This document shows positions 35,069 to 45,606 of a DNA stretch of 64,000 nt, piece by piece. A model generated the notes under the pieces. That model made no database searches. It was not told where the DNA came from and worked only from the letters and a program-made list of their open reading frames with translations. The position numbers were made by a program, and so were the translations under genes. Source of the DNA: Paraburkholderia xenovorans LB400 (lineage in GTDB: Bacteria > Pseudomonadota > Gammaproteobacteria > Burkholderiales > Burkholderiaceae); NCBI RefSeq assembly GCF_000013645.1, contig NC_007952.1, positions 1,116,001-1,180,000 of the forward strand, written 5' to 3'. Within the stretch, counting starts at the first letter, position 1. Each line of letters opens with the position of its first letter.

Positions 35069-36778
35069 TCAGACAATGCCGCCGAGCTTCCCGCCCGCCC
35101 GGTTCGCCAGTATGTATTGCAGCTTGTCGAGCGATAACGGTTTGGTGAGGTGATAGTCGAATCCCGCGGCCAGGGCTCGCGACTTGTCGGATTCCGCCGC
35201 ATAGCCAGTGAGCGCCACCAGCATGACGTCGGCGAGTCCGCTGTCGGATCTCACCGCATGGGCGACGTCGAAGCCGTCCATATCCGGCATGCCGACGTCG
35301 ATAATGGCGACTTCGGGCAAATTCTCCCTGATCAGCCGGACCGCTTCGCGCCCGCTGTCGCACATCGTGACCTGATGTCCTTCGAGTTCCATCAGGATAC
35401 CCAGGGACTGCAACGCGTCCACATTGTCGTCAACCAACAGCAGACGCACAGGCCCGAGACCGGGAGACGGCGGAGTTTCGACCCTTGCCTGCAACTCGTC
35501 GCCCGAGCGCAAGATCGGCAACTTCAACGTAACCAGCGTGCCTTTGCCTGTTCCTTCGCTGCGCAGGGAAATCGTGCCGTCGTGCAGTTCGACCATTCGC
35601 TTGGCGACAGCGAGACCGATTCCCAGTCTGCCTTCGGCACGGGCATTACCGCGTGCCGACTGGGCGAAGAGATCGAAGACGCGTGGCTGGATGGAATTGT
35701 CGATGCCAATTCCGTTGTCCTTCACCTCGATGACGACCACCTCCTTGCGCTCCGGTTCCTGTCCGTCTTCGGCGACCCTGACGGCGAGTTCGATCGCGCC
35801 GCCGACTGGCGTGTACTTCGCGGCATTGGAAAGAAGGTTGCCAAGCACCTGGCTCAGTCTGACGTGATCCGCCCGCACCGGCACCGGCGTTTCGAGGCCG
35901 GTCAGCGTGAGCGAATGCCGCCGCGACTGTATGTGATGCTTCACCGCGGTCACGGCGTCGAACGCGATCTCGTTGAGCGAGGTATCGCTGTGCTTGATGG
36001 CGAGCTTGCCGTGCCGCAACCGCGCGGCGTCGAGCAGGTCGTCGACGAGGGTTCGCAGATGGCGCATCTGCCGCTGCGCGATGGTCAGAACCTCGACCGC
36101 CCTGGCGTTGTCCGCGCACAATTGCTTGGCGGCGCCGACCGCGCTATCGATTGGCGCCATCGGGTTTCGCAACTCGTGCCCGAGCATGGCGATAAATTCG
36201 CTATGCCGGCGCTCGCTTTCCTCGCCGGTGTCGCGGGCATTGACGGTGGTCAGCGCAGCACCCGCGGAGACGGCGAGGTTCGAGAGCAGACGCACGTCTT
36301 CGAGGTCGAAGCGGCGCGCCGAGGTGTGCGACATCACCCAGATCGCGCCCACGAAGCCGTTGTCGGTCGGGATCGGCACGACCAGCCGTTCGGCAATCTC
36401 CACGCCGGGAAAACGCAAGCTGGGAAAGTGGTCCTGCGGCCGGACAAATAATTGCGGCGCCGCGGATTCCAGTGCCAGCCGGCACGGACATTCGTTCCAT
36501 GCGGTTGTTTTACCTTGCAAGCCGACGCACAAACCGGCCACCGCCAGCCAGCGAAACTGCCTGTGCGGATCCGTGCCTTCGACGAGACTGATGCCGGAAC
36601 TGCCCGCATTGCAAAGCGACAGCGCGGCGTCCGCGATTTCCTGCAAAAGCCGTTCGCGCGATCCCGATTGCGCCCGCGCGAGCCTCAGCAGAATGCCGTT
36701 TTCGGCGGCATGATCCGCAGGCCTCGCCGGACGCGAGCCGAGTTCGTCCGTGTGGGCGGGTTTGCTATTGCTTTCCAT
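35069..36778 (-). CDS. GAF-domain hybrid sensor histidine kinase with a receiver domain
   Basis: A 569-residue soluble kinase. It has GAF (about 45-180), HisKA with His201 in MLGHELRNP, HATPase_c with NLLSNAAKYT, DNGIGID and GRLGIGLAVAK, then a C-terminal REC (VRLLLVDDN) with phosphoacceptor Asp494 and the conserved Lys in LTKPLS. No membrane helix is seen, so the GAF domain senses a cytoplasmic signal. The output is unknown, since no response regulator with a DNA-binding domain is adjacent. Confidence 0.94.
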   Translation of the reverse strand: MESNSKPAHTDELGSRPARPADHAAENGILLRLARAQSGSRERLLQEIADAALSLCNAGSSGISLVEGTDPHRQFRWLAVAGLCVGLQGKTTAWNECPCRLALESAAPQLFVRPQDHFPSLRFPGVEIAERLVVPIPTDNGFVGAIWVMSHTSARRFDLEDVRLLSNLAVSAGAALTTVNARDTGEESERRHSEFIAMLGHELRNPMAPIDSAVGAAKQLCADNARAVEVLTIAQRQMRHLRTLVDDLLDAARLRHGKLAIKHSDTSLNEIAFDAVTAVKHHIQSRRHSLTLTGLETPVPVRADHVRLSQVLGNLLSNAAKYTPVGGAIELAVRVAEDGQEPERKEVVVIEVKDNGIGIDNSIQPRVFDLFAQSARGNARAEGRLGIGLAVAKRMVELHDGTISLRSEGTGKGTLVTLKLPILRSGDELQARVETPPSPGLGPVRLLLVDDNVDALQSLGILMELEGHQVTMCDSGREAVRLIRENLPEVAIIDVGMPDMDGFDVAHAVRSDSGLADVMLVALTGYAAESDKSRALAAGFDYHLTKPLSLDKLQYILANRAGGKLGGIV

Positions 36779-37182
36779 GACATCGAGTCGCGCTGAGAAA
36801 GAATGAAGATGAATGTTGCAATGGGAGCGGCTGGGGAAAGTCCGTTGGAATGCCGGGAGATGTCTCGCGTTAACAGAACCTCGCCGTGTATGGTCTGAAG
36901 GTTTGCGTGATCGACGCCCTGAAGATTGTACGAGGCTTTAGCGGGGCGTGCGCGTGGGTCCGTCTTCCCCGCATCGGGCCGCGTGACGCATAAGCGGCAA
37001 AGATTCATTCTTACTGGCAAAAAATGCAAACCCGGTATCAGTTGCCGGTATCCCGCGCTACGCGGGCTACTTCGTGACGGCGCAATCGGCTTTGAAAGCC
37101 GCGTTGACTTTGCGGAACGATCGGCTGGCCCGCGGGGCATGGATTTTGCAGAAGGCAACGGGCCAACCTTCTGGAGCCGGTC
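36779..37182. other. Divergent intergenic region
   Basis: About 400 bases between the hybrid kinase (minus) and the iron-permease-like gene (plus). A near repeat of CCGGTATC occurs twice around 37032-37052, followed by a short CCCGCG/CGCGGG hairpin. I see no convincing promoter or gene. Confidence 0.5.
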
Positions 37183-37659
37183 ATGCCCACCAAGTCTGTT
37201 GCACCATCGACAACCGACGAACTCGACACCGTTCCGGACACATCGAGCCCCGCCTATGCCGGTCGTCATCCGATAACACGGCTGTTCGACAGGTTCGCGA
37301 GCCTCGTCACGCGGTGGGCCGGTTCGCCGGCGGCGTTCTGCCTTGCCGTGTTGACGGTCGCCGCATGGATCGTCACGGGACCCATTTTTCATTATTCCGA
37401 CGGATGGCAACTGGTCATCAACACCGGCACCACGATCGTCACTTTTCTGATGGTGTTCCTGATCCAGCAGAGCCAGAACAAGGACAGCGTGGCGCTGCAC
37501 CTGAAGCTCAACGAACTGCTTTCCTCGCATCGGGCCGCGGACAATCATCTCATCGGCATCGAGGACGCGTCGGAAGAAGAACTGCGCAGGCTGGCGGCGG
37601 CATACCTGCGGCTGTCCACGAAGCCTGACTCCGAGACTACTTCAGGCATGCCGACTTAG
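37183..37659 (+). CDS. Low-affinity iron permease-family membrane protein
   Basis: A 158-residue protein with two membrane helices (FCLAVLTVAAWIVTGPIF and GTTIVTFLMVFLIQ) and a cytoplasmic, acidic C-terminal helix (KDSVALHLKLNELL; ASEEELRRLAAAY). This is the pattern of the bacterial members of the low-affinity Fe/Cu permease family. Transport has rarely been tested in bacteria. GGAG precedes the ATG. Its stop overlaps by four bases the stop of the converging efflux lipoprotein gene. Confidence 0.88.
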   Translation: MPTKSVAPSTTDELDTVPDTSSPAYAGRHPITRLFDRFASLVTRWAGSPAAFCLAVLTVAAWIVTGPIFHYSDGWQLVINTGTTIVTFLMVFLIQQSQNKDSVALHLKLNELLSSHRAADNHLIGIEDASEEELRRLAAAYLRLSTKPDSETTSGMPT

Positions 37660-39152
37660 GGCGACACCTGCCGTTGGCCCATCTTCCGGGGGTCGCCAAG
37701 CTCGCTGTCGGACCAGCCGCCGCCCAGATCGCCGATCAGCGACGCGGCGTCGAGCAGCCGCGTCTGCTGGACGTTCAAGGCCGTCTGCTGAAGATTCAAC
37801 TGAGTGGCTTGCGCGGTCGCGACGGTGGTGAAGTCCACCGTGCCCGCCTGATATTCATTGCGCGCGATCTCGGTGCCGCGCGTCGCGTCGCGCACCGCGC
37901 GCTCCAGCACCTCGGCTTGCTGCGCGAGGATCCGCAAGCCGGCGAGGTCGTTCTCCACGCCCTGGAAGGCCGTCAGAACCGTGCCGCGATAATTGGCGAG
38001 GGCTGCGTCGTAAGACGCTTTTGCCGCGTCGACCTGCGCGCTGCGCTGCCCGCCGTCGAAAAGCGTCTCGCTCGCCTGGCCGCCCAACGACCAGACATAA
38101 TTGGCGATGTGCAGCAGGCCCGCCAACGGCGACTGCGTGAAGCCATCCAGCGCCGATAGTGAAATCGTCGGGTAGTACGCCGCGACGGCCACGCCGATCG
38201 CGGCATTCTGTGCGGCCATCTGGCGCTCGGCGGCGGCAATATCGGGCCGGCGCTGCAATAGCGTGGACGGTACGCTGACCGGAACGGACGGCAAGGTGGG
38301 CAGGGTGGTGTTGGTGGGTACGTCCAGTTCTTCCGGATTCCTGCCGACCAGCACGGCGATCGCATGAACGTATTGAGCCCGCGCGACACCCAGTGCAATC
38401 AGACTCGATTGGGCCGACTCCAGTTGCGTCTGCGCGCTCACCAGATCGGAAGGCGGCACGGTGCCGGCCTTGTCCTGATCGGCGACCACGCGCAACGATT
38501 GCTCGAACGCATCCACGGTGTGAGTGAGCAGGTCGATATTCGCATCCGTCACGCGCAGATCGATCACCGCGTTGGCCAGCGCGATCTGCTCGGAGAGCGT
38601 GGCGTTGGCGAGCGTGGCCTGGCTGGCCTGCGCGGTGGCGGCGTTTTGCTCGATGTTGCGGCGCACGAGACCCCACAAGTCGGGCGCCCAGCTCGCGTTG
38701 GCTTCGAGCGAGCCGGCGTTGTTGATGCGCTGGAAGTTGCCCACGCCCGCGCCGCCGGCCAGCACGCTGCTGCTCAGATTGCCCGTGGACGAACGTTCAC
38801 GGGTGGCCGATCCGTTAATGCCGATGGTCGGGAACAGCGCGCTGCGCGCGAGCCGCACTTCGGCCAGCGCCTGCTGGTAGTTCGCATAGTCCTGGCGCAC
38901 GGTCTGGTTCGACACCGAGACGAGCGGTTCGAGCTCGTTGATGAGCGGGTCGTTGAAGGCCGTCCACCAGTCTCCCTTCGGGACCTCGGCGGCGGGCTGC
39001 GCCTCGATCCAGCCGGGCAGTTCCTTCCACATGGCGGGCGTGGCGACGGGCGGCCGATGGTAGTCGGGGCCGACCATGCAGCCGCCCATCAACACGGTCG
39101 ATAACGCCAGCAATGCGCCGGCCAGTCTGGTGGGGTAGATCGTTTTCATCAT
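37656..39152 (-). CDS. Outer-membrane efflux lipoprotein, NodT/OprM type
   Basis: A 498-residue TolC-like channel. It begins with a lipoprotein signal peptide and lipobox LMGGC, followed by MVGPDYHRP, the usual N-terminus of the NodT family. Two homologous outer-membrane-factor repeats follow, with RRPDIAAAERQMAAQNAAIGVA and the matching C-terminal repeat. It provides the outer-membrane exit duct for the RND pump. Its start overlaps the stop of the upstream RND gene. ATG 39152 and ATG 39149 are both possible. Confidence 0.95.
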   Translation of the reverse strand: MMKTIYPTRLAGALLALSTVLMGGCMVGPDYHRPPVATPAMWKELPGWIEAQPAAEVPKGDWWTAFNDPLINELEPLVSVSNQTVRQDYANYQQALAEVRLARSALFPTIGINGSATRERSSTGNLSSSVLAGGAGVGNFQRINNAGSLEANASWAPDLWGLVRRNIEQNAATAQASQATLANATLSEQIALANAVIDLRVTDANIDLLTHTVDAFEQSLRVVADQDKAGTVPPSDLVSAQTQLESAQSSLIALGVARAQYVHAIAVLVGRNPEELDVPTNTTLPTLPSVPVSVPSTLLQRRPDIAAAERQMAAQNAAIGVAVAAYYPTISLSALDGFTQSPLAGLLHIANYVWSLGGQASETLFDGGQRSAQVDAAKASYDAALANYRGTVLTAFQGVENDLAGLRILAQQAEVLERAVRDATRGTEIARNEYQAGTVDFTTVATAQATQLNLQQTALNVQQTRLLDAASLIGDLGGGWSDSELGDPRKMGQRQVSP

Positions 39153-42100
39153 GCGCTCGTGTCCGGTGCGTCGTCGCGGCGATTCCACGGCAGGCGCGCT
39201 GACCATCTCGCCAGCCGCGCGCGCAGCCGGTCGAGGTACAGGTAGATCACCGGCGTCGTGTATAACGTGAAAACCTGACTCACGAGCAGGCCGCCCATGA
39301 CCGTCACGCCGAGCGGCTGGCGCAGCGACGCACCCTGGCCGATGCCGATCGCAAGCGGCACCGCGCCCAGCACGGCGGCCGCGGTCGTCATCATGATCGG
39401 GCGCAGCCGCACCACCGCGGCCTGGTGAATCGCATCGCGCGCATTCATGCCTTCCTCGCGTTGCAACTGGATCGCGACGTCGACCATCATGATGCCGTTT
39501 TTCTTGACGATACCGATCAGCAGAATGATGCCGATCATCGCGATCACCGAAAAGGGCGTGCCGAAGATCAGCAAGGCGAGTGTCGCGCCGATGCCCGCCG
39601 ACGGCAGCGTGGACAGGATCGTGAGCGGGTGCACCGTATTCTCGTACAGTATGCCGAGCACGATATAGACCACCACCAGCGCGGCGAGAATCAGCAGCGG
39701 CACGGCGCCCATCGACTGCGCATAGGCTTGCGCGGCGCCCGCGAACGCGCCGTGCACCGACGCGGGCATGCCGATGTCGCGCTCGGCCTGCGCAATGAGC
39801 TGGCCGGCCTCGCTCAGCGATCCGCCGGCCGGCAGATTGAACGAGATGGTGCCAGCCACGAGCCCGCTCTGATGGTTCACCTGGGTCGCGGTGTGGCTGT
39901 TCGAGAAGGTCATCATCGCCGAAAGCGGGACCATCGTTTCCGCCGCCGTGCTGTCCGCGCTGCCGCTGGAATTGCCGCCCTTGCTGTTCGAGATGCTGTT
40001 GGTCTGCTGGTTCGCTTCGGCGTCGGCGTTCAGGGTGTTCGTATTCGCGCTGCTGCTCGACGCGCTGCCGACAGCCATTGCCTGCTGCACGGCTTTGACG
40101 GTGGCGCGCGACATCTGCGTCTGCTGCGTGCCGCTCGGGTTGCCGGCAGAGGTGCTCAGGAAAATCTGGTTGAGCGCTTGCGGATATTGCCAGTAGGCGG
40201 GCGCGACTTCCATCACGACAAAGTACTGATTGAGCGGGTTGTAGATGGTCGACACGGTGCGCTGCCCGAACGCGTCGTACAGCACGTTGTCGATCTGGTT
40301 CGGCTGGAAACCGTAGCGCGTGGCGGTCGCGCGGTTGAAGTTCACGTAGGTCTGCAAGCCGTTCTGCTGCAGATCCGAATTCACGTCTTCCAGTTTTCCA
40401 CGGTATTTGCCGAGTTCGGTGACGAGTTTCGGCACCCAGGTGAAGAGCGCGTTCGCATCGTCGCTGGAGAGGGTGTACTGGTATTCGGCCGCGGCCTGGC
40501 GCCCGCCGATCTGCAGATCCTGCTGCGCCTGCAGGAACAGCCGGGCGCCCGATACGGCATTGAGTTTGGGACGCAGCCGGTTGACCACCTCGGTCGCCGA
40601 CAGATGGCGTTGCGCGAGCGGTTTCAGTTCGATGAACACATTGGCCGTGTTCAGTGCGCGCCCGCCGGTGAAGCCCGCCACCGATGCCACCGCCGGGTCC
40701 TGCTTCACGATCGCCTGCAATTGCGCGAGCTTCTTTTCCATTGCGTTGAACGAGACGCTCTGGTCGGCGATGATCTGGCCGATCAGGATGCCGGTGTCCT
40801 GCTCCGGAAAGAACGTGCCGGACAGCAGCGGCACCAGGAACACGTTGAGCACGAGCAGGCCGATCAGCAGCAGGACGACCGCGAGCGCGTGATCGAGCGC
40901 CGCCGCGAGCGAGCGCGCATAAGCCTGCTTGAAGCGCTCGAACTGGGCCTCGACCCAGTGCGCCCAGCGCGACTGCAGATGCATCGTGCGCTCGCGGCTG
41001 AGCAGATAGGCGCACATGACCGGCGTGATGGTCAGCGAAATGAGCAGCGACAGCAGGATCGCAATCGAGAGCGTGACGGCGAACTCATGGAACAGCAGCC
41101 CGACAATACCCGGCATCAGCAGGATCGGCAGGAACACGGCGATCAGCGAGAGACTCATCGAGATCACCGTGAAGCCGACCTCGGCGCTGCCGCGCAGCGC
41201 GGCTTCCTTCGGATCGAGACCGGCTTCGAGATGCCGCACGATGTTCTCCAGCACCACCACGGCGTCGTCGACCACGAAGCCGGTGCCGATCGTCAGCGCC
41301 ATCAGCGAGAGGTTGTCGATGCTATAGCCGAGCAGATACATCGGTCCGAACGAGCCGACGATCGAGAGCGGCAGCGCGACCGCCGGAATCAGCGTGGCGC
41401 GCGGCGACAGCAGGAACACGAACACCACGCCCACCACCAGCAGCACCGCGATGAACAGCGTGCGCTCGGTGTCGGCCACCGAAGCGCGCACCGACTCCGA
41501 GCGGTCGATCGCGACATTCACGTGGATCGCGCTCGGCAATGCGGCTTCGATGATCGGCAGGCGCGAGCGGATCTGCTCGACCGTCTGCACCACGTTGCTG
41601 CCAGGCGTCGGATAGACGATCACGAGCACCGCCGACTTGCCGTTGTAGAGTCCGGCGTTGCGGATGTTCTCGTTCGAATCGCGCACCTGGGCGACATCGC
41701 GCAGCAGGACCGGTGCGCCGTCGCGATAGGCGATCACCACGTCGCGATACGGCGCGGCCTTGCTGATCTGATCGTTCGACGTGACCACATAGCGCTGCTC
41801 GCCCTGGTCGATGTGGCCTTTCGCGCTATTCGCGTTCGCCGCGCCGATCGCGGCGCGCACGTCTTCCAGGCCGATGCCGTAGCTGTTCAGCTTGCCCGGT
41901 TCCAGCTCGACGCGCACCGAGGGCAACGCGCCGCCGCCCAGCGTGATCTGCCCGACGCCGTCGACCTGCGACAACTGCTGCTGGATCACCGAATCGGCCG
42001 AGTCGTAGAGCTGGGCTTTGGTCAGCGTGTCGGAGGTCAGCGCGAGCACCATGATCGGCGCGCCGGCCGGGTTGTACTGGCGATACGTCGGGTTGCTGCG

Positions 42101-42469
42101 CAGCGTGGTCGGCAGATCGGCGCGCGCGGCCTGGATGGCGGCCTGCACGTCGCGCGCCGCGCCGTTGATGTCGCGGTTCAGGCCGAACACGACGATGATC
42201 ATCGAGGAGCCCACGTAGCTGATCGAGGTGAGCTGGTTCACGTCGGCGATGGTGGCGAGCCGCCGTTCCAGCGGCTCGGCGACGGTCGCGGCCATCGTTT
42301 CCGGGCTCGCGCCCGCCATGTTCGCCTGCAGCGCGATCACCGGAAACGCGATGTTCGGCAGCGGCGCAACCGGCAGCCGGAAATACGCGAGCGCGCCCGA
42401 AATCAGGATCGCGATCGCCAGCAGCGCGGTCGCCACCGGGCGTCGGATGAACAGCGCCGAGATGTTCAC
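39149..42469 (-). CDS. mdtC: RND efflux transporter, MdtC/MuxC-like
   Basis: A 1106-residue proton-driven inner-membrane pump with 12 helices and two large periplasmic domains. The proton-relay aspartates are in FVVDDAVVVLENIVRHLEAG (helix 4). It is paired with a second RND gene, as in MdtBC and MuxBC, which form heterotrimers. About 70 residues at roughly 775-845, rich in Ser, Asn, Thr and Gly, are not expected in the family and explain the extra length compared with about 1025-1040. It overlaps the mdtB-like stop by four bases. Confidence 0.94.
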   Translation of the reverse strand: MNISALFIRRPVATALLAIAILISGALAYFRLPVAPLPNIAFPVIALQANMAGASPETMAATVAEPLERRLATIADVNQLTSISYVGSSMIIVVFGLNRDINGAARDVQAAIQAARADLPTTLRSNPTYRQYNPAGAPIMVLALTSDTLTKAQLYDSADSVIQQQLSQVDGVGQITLGGGALPSVRVELEPGKLNSYGIGLEDVRAAIGAANANSAKGHIDQGEQRYVVTSNDQISKAAPYRDVVIAYRDGAPVLLRDVAQVRDSNENIRNAGLYNGKSAVLVIVYPTPGSNVVQTVEQIRSRLPIIEAALPSAIHVNVAIDRSESVRASVADTERTLFIAVLLVVGVVFVFLLSPRATLIPAVALPLSIVGSFGPMYLLGYSIDNLSLMALTIGTGFVVDDAVVVLENIVRHLEAGLDPKEAALRGSAEVGFTVISMSLSLIAVFLPILLMPGIVGLLFHEFAVTLSIAILLSLLISLTITPVMCAYLLSRERTMHLQSRWAHWVEAQFERFKQAYARSLAAALDHALAVVLLLIGLLVLNVFLVPLLSGTFFPEQDTGILIGQIIADQSVSFNAMEKKLAQLQAIVKQDPAVASVAGFTGGRALNTANVFIELKPLAQRHLSATEVVNRLRPKLNAVSGARLFLQAQQDLQIGGRQAAAEYQYTLSSDDANALFTWVPKLVTELGKYRGKLEDVNSDLQQNGLQTYVNFNRATATRYGFQPNQIDNVLYDAFGQRTVSTIYNPLNQYFVVMEVAPAYWQYPQALNQIFLSTSAGNPSGTQQTQMSRATVKAVQQAMAVGSASSSSANTNTLNADAEANQQTNSISNSKGGNSSGSADSTAAETMVPLSAMMTFSNSHTATQVNHQSGLVAGTISFNLPAGGSLSEAGQLIAQAERDIGMPASVHGAFAGAAQAYAQSMGAVPLLILAALVVVYIVLGILYENTVHPLTILSTLPSAGIGATLALLIFGTPFSVIAMIGIILLIGIVKKNGIMMVDVAIQLQREEGMNARDAIHQAAVVRLRPIMMTTAAAVLGAVPLAIGIGQGASLRQPLGVTVMGGLLVSQVFTLYTTPVIYLYLDRLRARLARWSARLPWNRRDDAPDTSA

Positions 42470-45400
42470 GGCGTGTTCTCCGGCGGTGCGGCGGCGCCCT
42501 CACTCGCGGCGCGCCGCCTGCTGTTCACGCGCTGCGCGAGGCGGTCGAAGAACAGATAGATCACCGGCGTGGTGAACAGCGTCAGCACCTGGCTCACCAT
42601 CAGCCCGCCGATGATCGCGAGACCGAGCGGCCGGCGCAGTTCGGAGCCGGTGCCGGTGCCGAGCAGCATGGGCAGCGCGCCGAGCATGGCCGCGAGCGTG
42701 GTCATCAGGATCGGCCGGAAGCGCAGCAGCGACGCTTCGAAGATCGCTTCGCGCGCCGGCTTGCCGTGCACGCGCTCCGCTTCGAGCGCGAAGTCGACCA
42801 TCATGATCGCGTTCTTCTTGACGATGCCGATCAGCAGCACGATGCCGATAATGCCGATCACGTCGAGATCGCTGCCCGCGATCATCAGCGCGAGCAGGGC
42901 GCCGATGCCGGCCGAGGGCAGCGTCGAAAGAATCGTCACCGGGTGAATGTAGCTCTCGTACAGCACGCCGAGCACGATATACACGGCGACGAGCGCGGCG
43001 ATCAGCAGATATACCTCGCTGGAGAGCGAGTCTTCGAATGCCTGCGCCGCGCCCTGGAACGAGGTCGTGATGGACGGCGGCAGTTGCACCGCGCGCTCGG
43101 CGTCGCGGATTTGCGCCACGGCGGCGCTGAGCGACGCGTCCTGCGCGAGGTTGAACGAGATCGTCACCGAGGGGAACTGCGCGAGATGGCTGATCATCAG
43201 CGGCGACTGCGTGATGCTGATCTTCGCGATGCCCGACAGCGGCACCTGGCCGCTGCTGCTGGTCTGACTCGGCAGATACAGATTGCCGATCGACTGCACG
43301 GTAGGCAGCGTCTCGGGCTTCGCCACCAGAATCACGCGGTACTGATCGGACTGCTGGAAGATGGTCGAGACGATGCGCTGGCCGAGCGCATCGTACAGCG
43401 CGTTGTCGATCGTGGCCGCGGTGATGCCGTAGCGCGCGGCAAGCTGGCGGTTCACTTCCACGTTCACGCTCAGGCCGTTGGTGTTCAGATCGCTCGTCAC
43501 GTCCGTGATCGACGAAATCTGCTTCATGCGCGCGATCAAGGCCGGCACGTACTGGTTGAAGGCCTGCTGGTTCGGCCCGCGCAGCACGAAGTTGTACTGG
43601 TTGCGCGAGACCGAGGTGTCGAGCGTCAGGTCCTGCTCGGGTTGCAGATACAGGCGAATGCCGGGCACGTTCGCGACTTCCTGCTGGATCCGCCGGCCGA
43701 TTTCCTCGGCGGTGACCGAGCGGTCGTCGCGCGGGCGCAGATTGATCAGGAAGCGGCCGTTGTTCAGCGTCGGATTGGTCCCGTCGATGCCGACATAGGA
43801 GGTGAGCGACACCACGTCGGGGTCCTTCAGAATCGCGTCGGCGAGGGCGCTTTGGCGACGGACCATCGCCGTGTACGAAACCGAGTTGTCGGCCACGCTG
43901 ATACCCTGGATCACGCCGACGTCCTGCACCGGGAACAGGCCCTTCGGAATCACGATGTACAGGATCGCCGTGAGCGCGACGGTGATGAGCGCGACCGCCA
44001 GTGTCAGCATCTGGTGATCGAGCACCCAGTTCAGACCACGCTCGTAGGCGGCGAGCGTCCTGTCGAACAGGCCTTCGCTGAAGCGCTCGAAGCGGCTCGG
44101 ATGGCGCTGCGCCTGCGCGCGCAACAGGCGCGCGCACAGCATCGGCACCACGGTCAGCGAGACCACCGCCGAAATCACGATCGTCACCGCGAGCGTGATC
44201 GCGAATTCGCTGAAGAGCCGGCCGATCACGCCGCCCATGAACAGCAGCGGGATCAGCACCGCGATCAGCGAGACCGTCAGCGAGAGGATTGTGAAGCCGA
44301 TCTGGCCGGCGCCTTCGAGCGCGGCTTCGAGCGGCGTCTTGCCTTCCTCCAGATAGCGCACGATATTCTCGATCATCACGATCGAATCGTCGACGACGAA
44401 ACCCGTTGCGATGATCAGCGCCATCAGCGAGAGATTGTCGATCGAATAGTTGAGCTGGTACATCACCGCGAGCGTGCCGATCAGCGAGACCGGCACGGAG
44501 ATGCTCGGAATGATGGTGGCGGGCACGTTGCGCAGGAACACGAAGATCACCAGCACCACCAGCACGACGGCGAGCACCAGTTCGAACGCGGCGTCCGAGA
44601 CCGACGAGCGGATCACGCCGGTGGTGTTCGCCACCACGGTGACCTGCAGGCCGGCGGGCAGCGTCGATTCGAGCGCCGGCAACTGCTTCATGATCTGGTT
44701 CACGGTGGCGATCACGTTCGCGCCCGGCTGACGCTGCACGTTCAGCACGATGGCCGGCGTGCGGTTGTACCACGCGCCGCGTTCCACGTCCTGGGCCGCC
44801 TGGCTCACGCGCGCGACGTCGCGCAGATACACCGGCGCACCGTTCTGATAGGCGATCACGGAGTCCAGATAGTCTTGCGGGTCCACGATCTGATCGTTGG
44901 CGTTGATCGTGTAGTCGAGCTCCGGACCGTCGAAATTGCCTTTCGGCTGGCTGACGTTGACGTTGGCGAGCAGGGTGCGCAGATCGTCGAGATTCAGGCC
45001 GTAAGCGGCGAGCTTCTGCGGATCGGCTTCCACGCGCACGGCCGGCACGTTGCCGCCGGCCGTCGTCACGAGACCGACGCCCGGCACTTCCGAGATCTTG
45101 GTGGCGAGACGATTGTTGGCGGTGTCCTGCAACTGCGTCAGCGACATGGACTTCGACGTGACCGCGAGCGTGAGGATCGGCTGATCGGCCGGGTTCACCT
45201 TCGCGTAGGTCGGCGGCGCGGGCAGGCCGGTGGGCAGAAAGCTGTTGGCGGCGTTGATCGCCTGCTGCACGTTCTGCTCGGCAATGTCCAGGTTCAGCGA
45301 GAGATCGAACTGCAGCGTGATCACCGACGCGCCTTCCGAACTGTACGAGACCATCTGCTGCAGCCCCGGAATCTCGCCGAGCTGGACCTCGAGCGGCGCC

Positions 45401-45591
45401 GTGACGGTGGTCGCCATCACGTTCGGGCTCGCGCCGGGATAGAAGGTCTGGACCTGGATAGTGGGATAGTCGACGTCGGGCAGCGAAGACACCGGCAGAA
45501 AGCGCATCGCGACCAGCCCGACGAGCACGAGCGCGACCATCAGCAGCGACGTCGCCACGGGTCTGAGGATGAACAGACGGGAGAAGTTCAT
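42466..45591 (-). CDS. mdtB: RND efflux transporter, MdtB/MuxB-like
   Basis: A 1041-residue RND pump of normal length, beginning MNFSRLFILRPVATSLLMVAL in its first 21 positions (first 20 being the helix 1 entry typical of MdtB). The helix-4 pair DD lies in TGFVVDDSIVMIENIVRY. The GIPxxxRP-type and SLAGIP-like loops and the second repeat with GIVKKNAIMMVDFALEAE are present. It acts with the MdtC-like subunit, the adaptor and the lipoprotein channel. Known MdtABC/MuxABC systems export bile salts, novobiocin, flavonoids or aztreonam; the substrate here is not evident. Confidence 0.94.
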   Translation of the reverse strand: MNFSRLFILRPVATSLLMVALVLVGLVAMRFLPVSSLPDVDYPTIQVQTFYPGASPNVMATTVTAPLEVQLGEIPGLQQMVSYSSEGASVITLQFDLSLNLDIAEQNVQQAINAANSFLPTGLPAPPTYAKVNPADQPILTLAVTSKSMSLTQLQDTANNRLATKISEVPGVGLVTTAGGNVPAVRVEADPQKLAAYGLNLDDLRTLLANVNVSQPKGNFDGPELDYTINANDQIVDPQDYLDSVIAYQNGAPVYLRDVARVSQAAQDVERGAWYNRTPAIVLNVQRQPGANVIATVNQIMKQLPALESTLPAGLQVTVVANTTGVIRSSVSDAAFELVLAVVLVVLVIFVFLRNVPATIIPSISVPVSLIGTLAVMYQLNYSIDNLSLMALIIATGFVVDDSIVMIENIVRYLEEGKTPLEAALEGAGQIGFTILSLTVSLIAVLIPLLFMGGVIGRLFSEFAITLAVTIVISAVVSLTVVPMLCARLLRAQAQRHPSRFERFSEGLFDRTLAAYERGLNWVLDHQMLTLAVALITVALTAILYIVIPKGLFPVQDVGVIQGISVADNSVSYTAMVRRQSALADAILKDPDVVSLTSYVGIDGTNPTLNNGRFLINLRPRDDRSVTAEEIGRRIQQEVANVPGIRLYLQPEQDLTLDTSVSRNQYNFVLRGPNQQAFNQYVPALIARMKQISSITDVTSDLNTNGLSVNVEVNRQLAARYGITAATIDNALYDALGQRIVSTIFQQSDQYRVILVAKPETLPTVQSIGNLYLPSQTSSSGQVPLSGIAKISITQSPLMISHLAQFPSVTISFNLAQDASLSAAVAQIRDAERAVQLPPSITTSFQGAAQAFEDSLSSEVYLLIAALVAVYIVLGVLYESYIHPVTILSTLPSAGIGALLALMIAGSDLDVIGIIGIVLLIGIVKKNAIMMVDFALEAERVHGKPAREAIFEASLLRFRPILMTTLAAMLGALPMLLGTGTGSELRRPLGLAIIGGLMVSQVLTLFTTPVIYLFFDRLAQRVNSRRRAASEGAAAPPENTP

Positions 45592-45606
45592 CGACGATCC
45601 GGCGGA

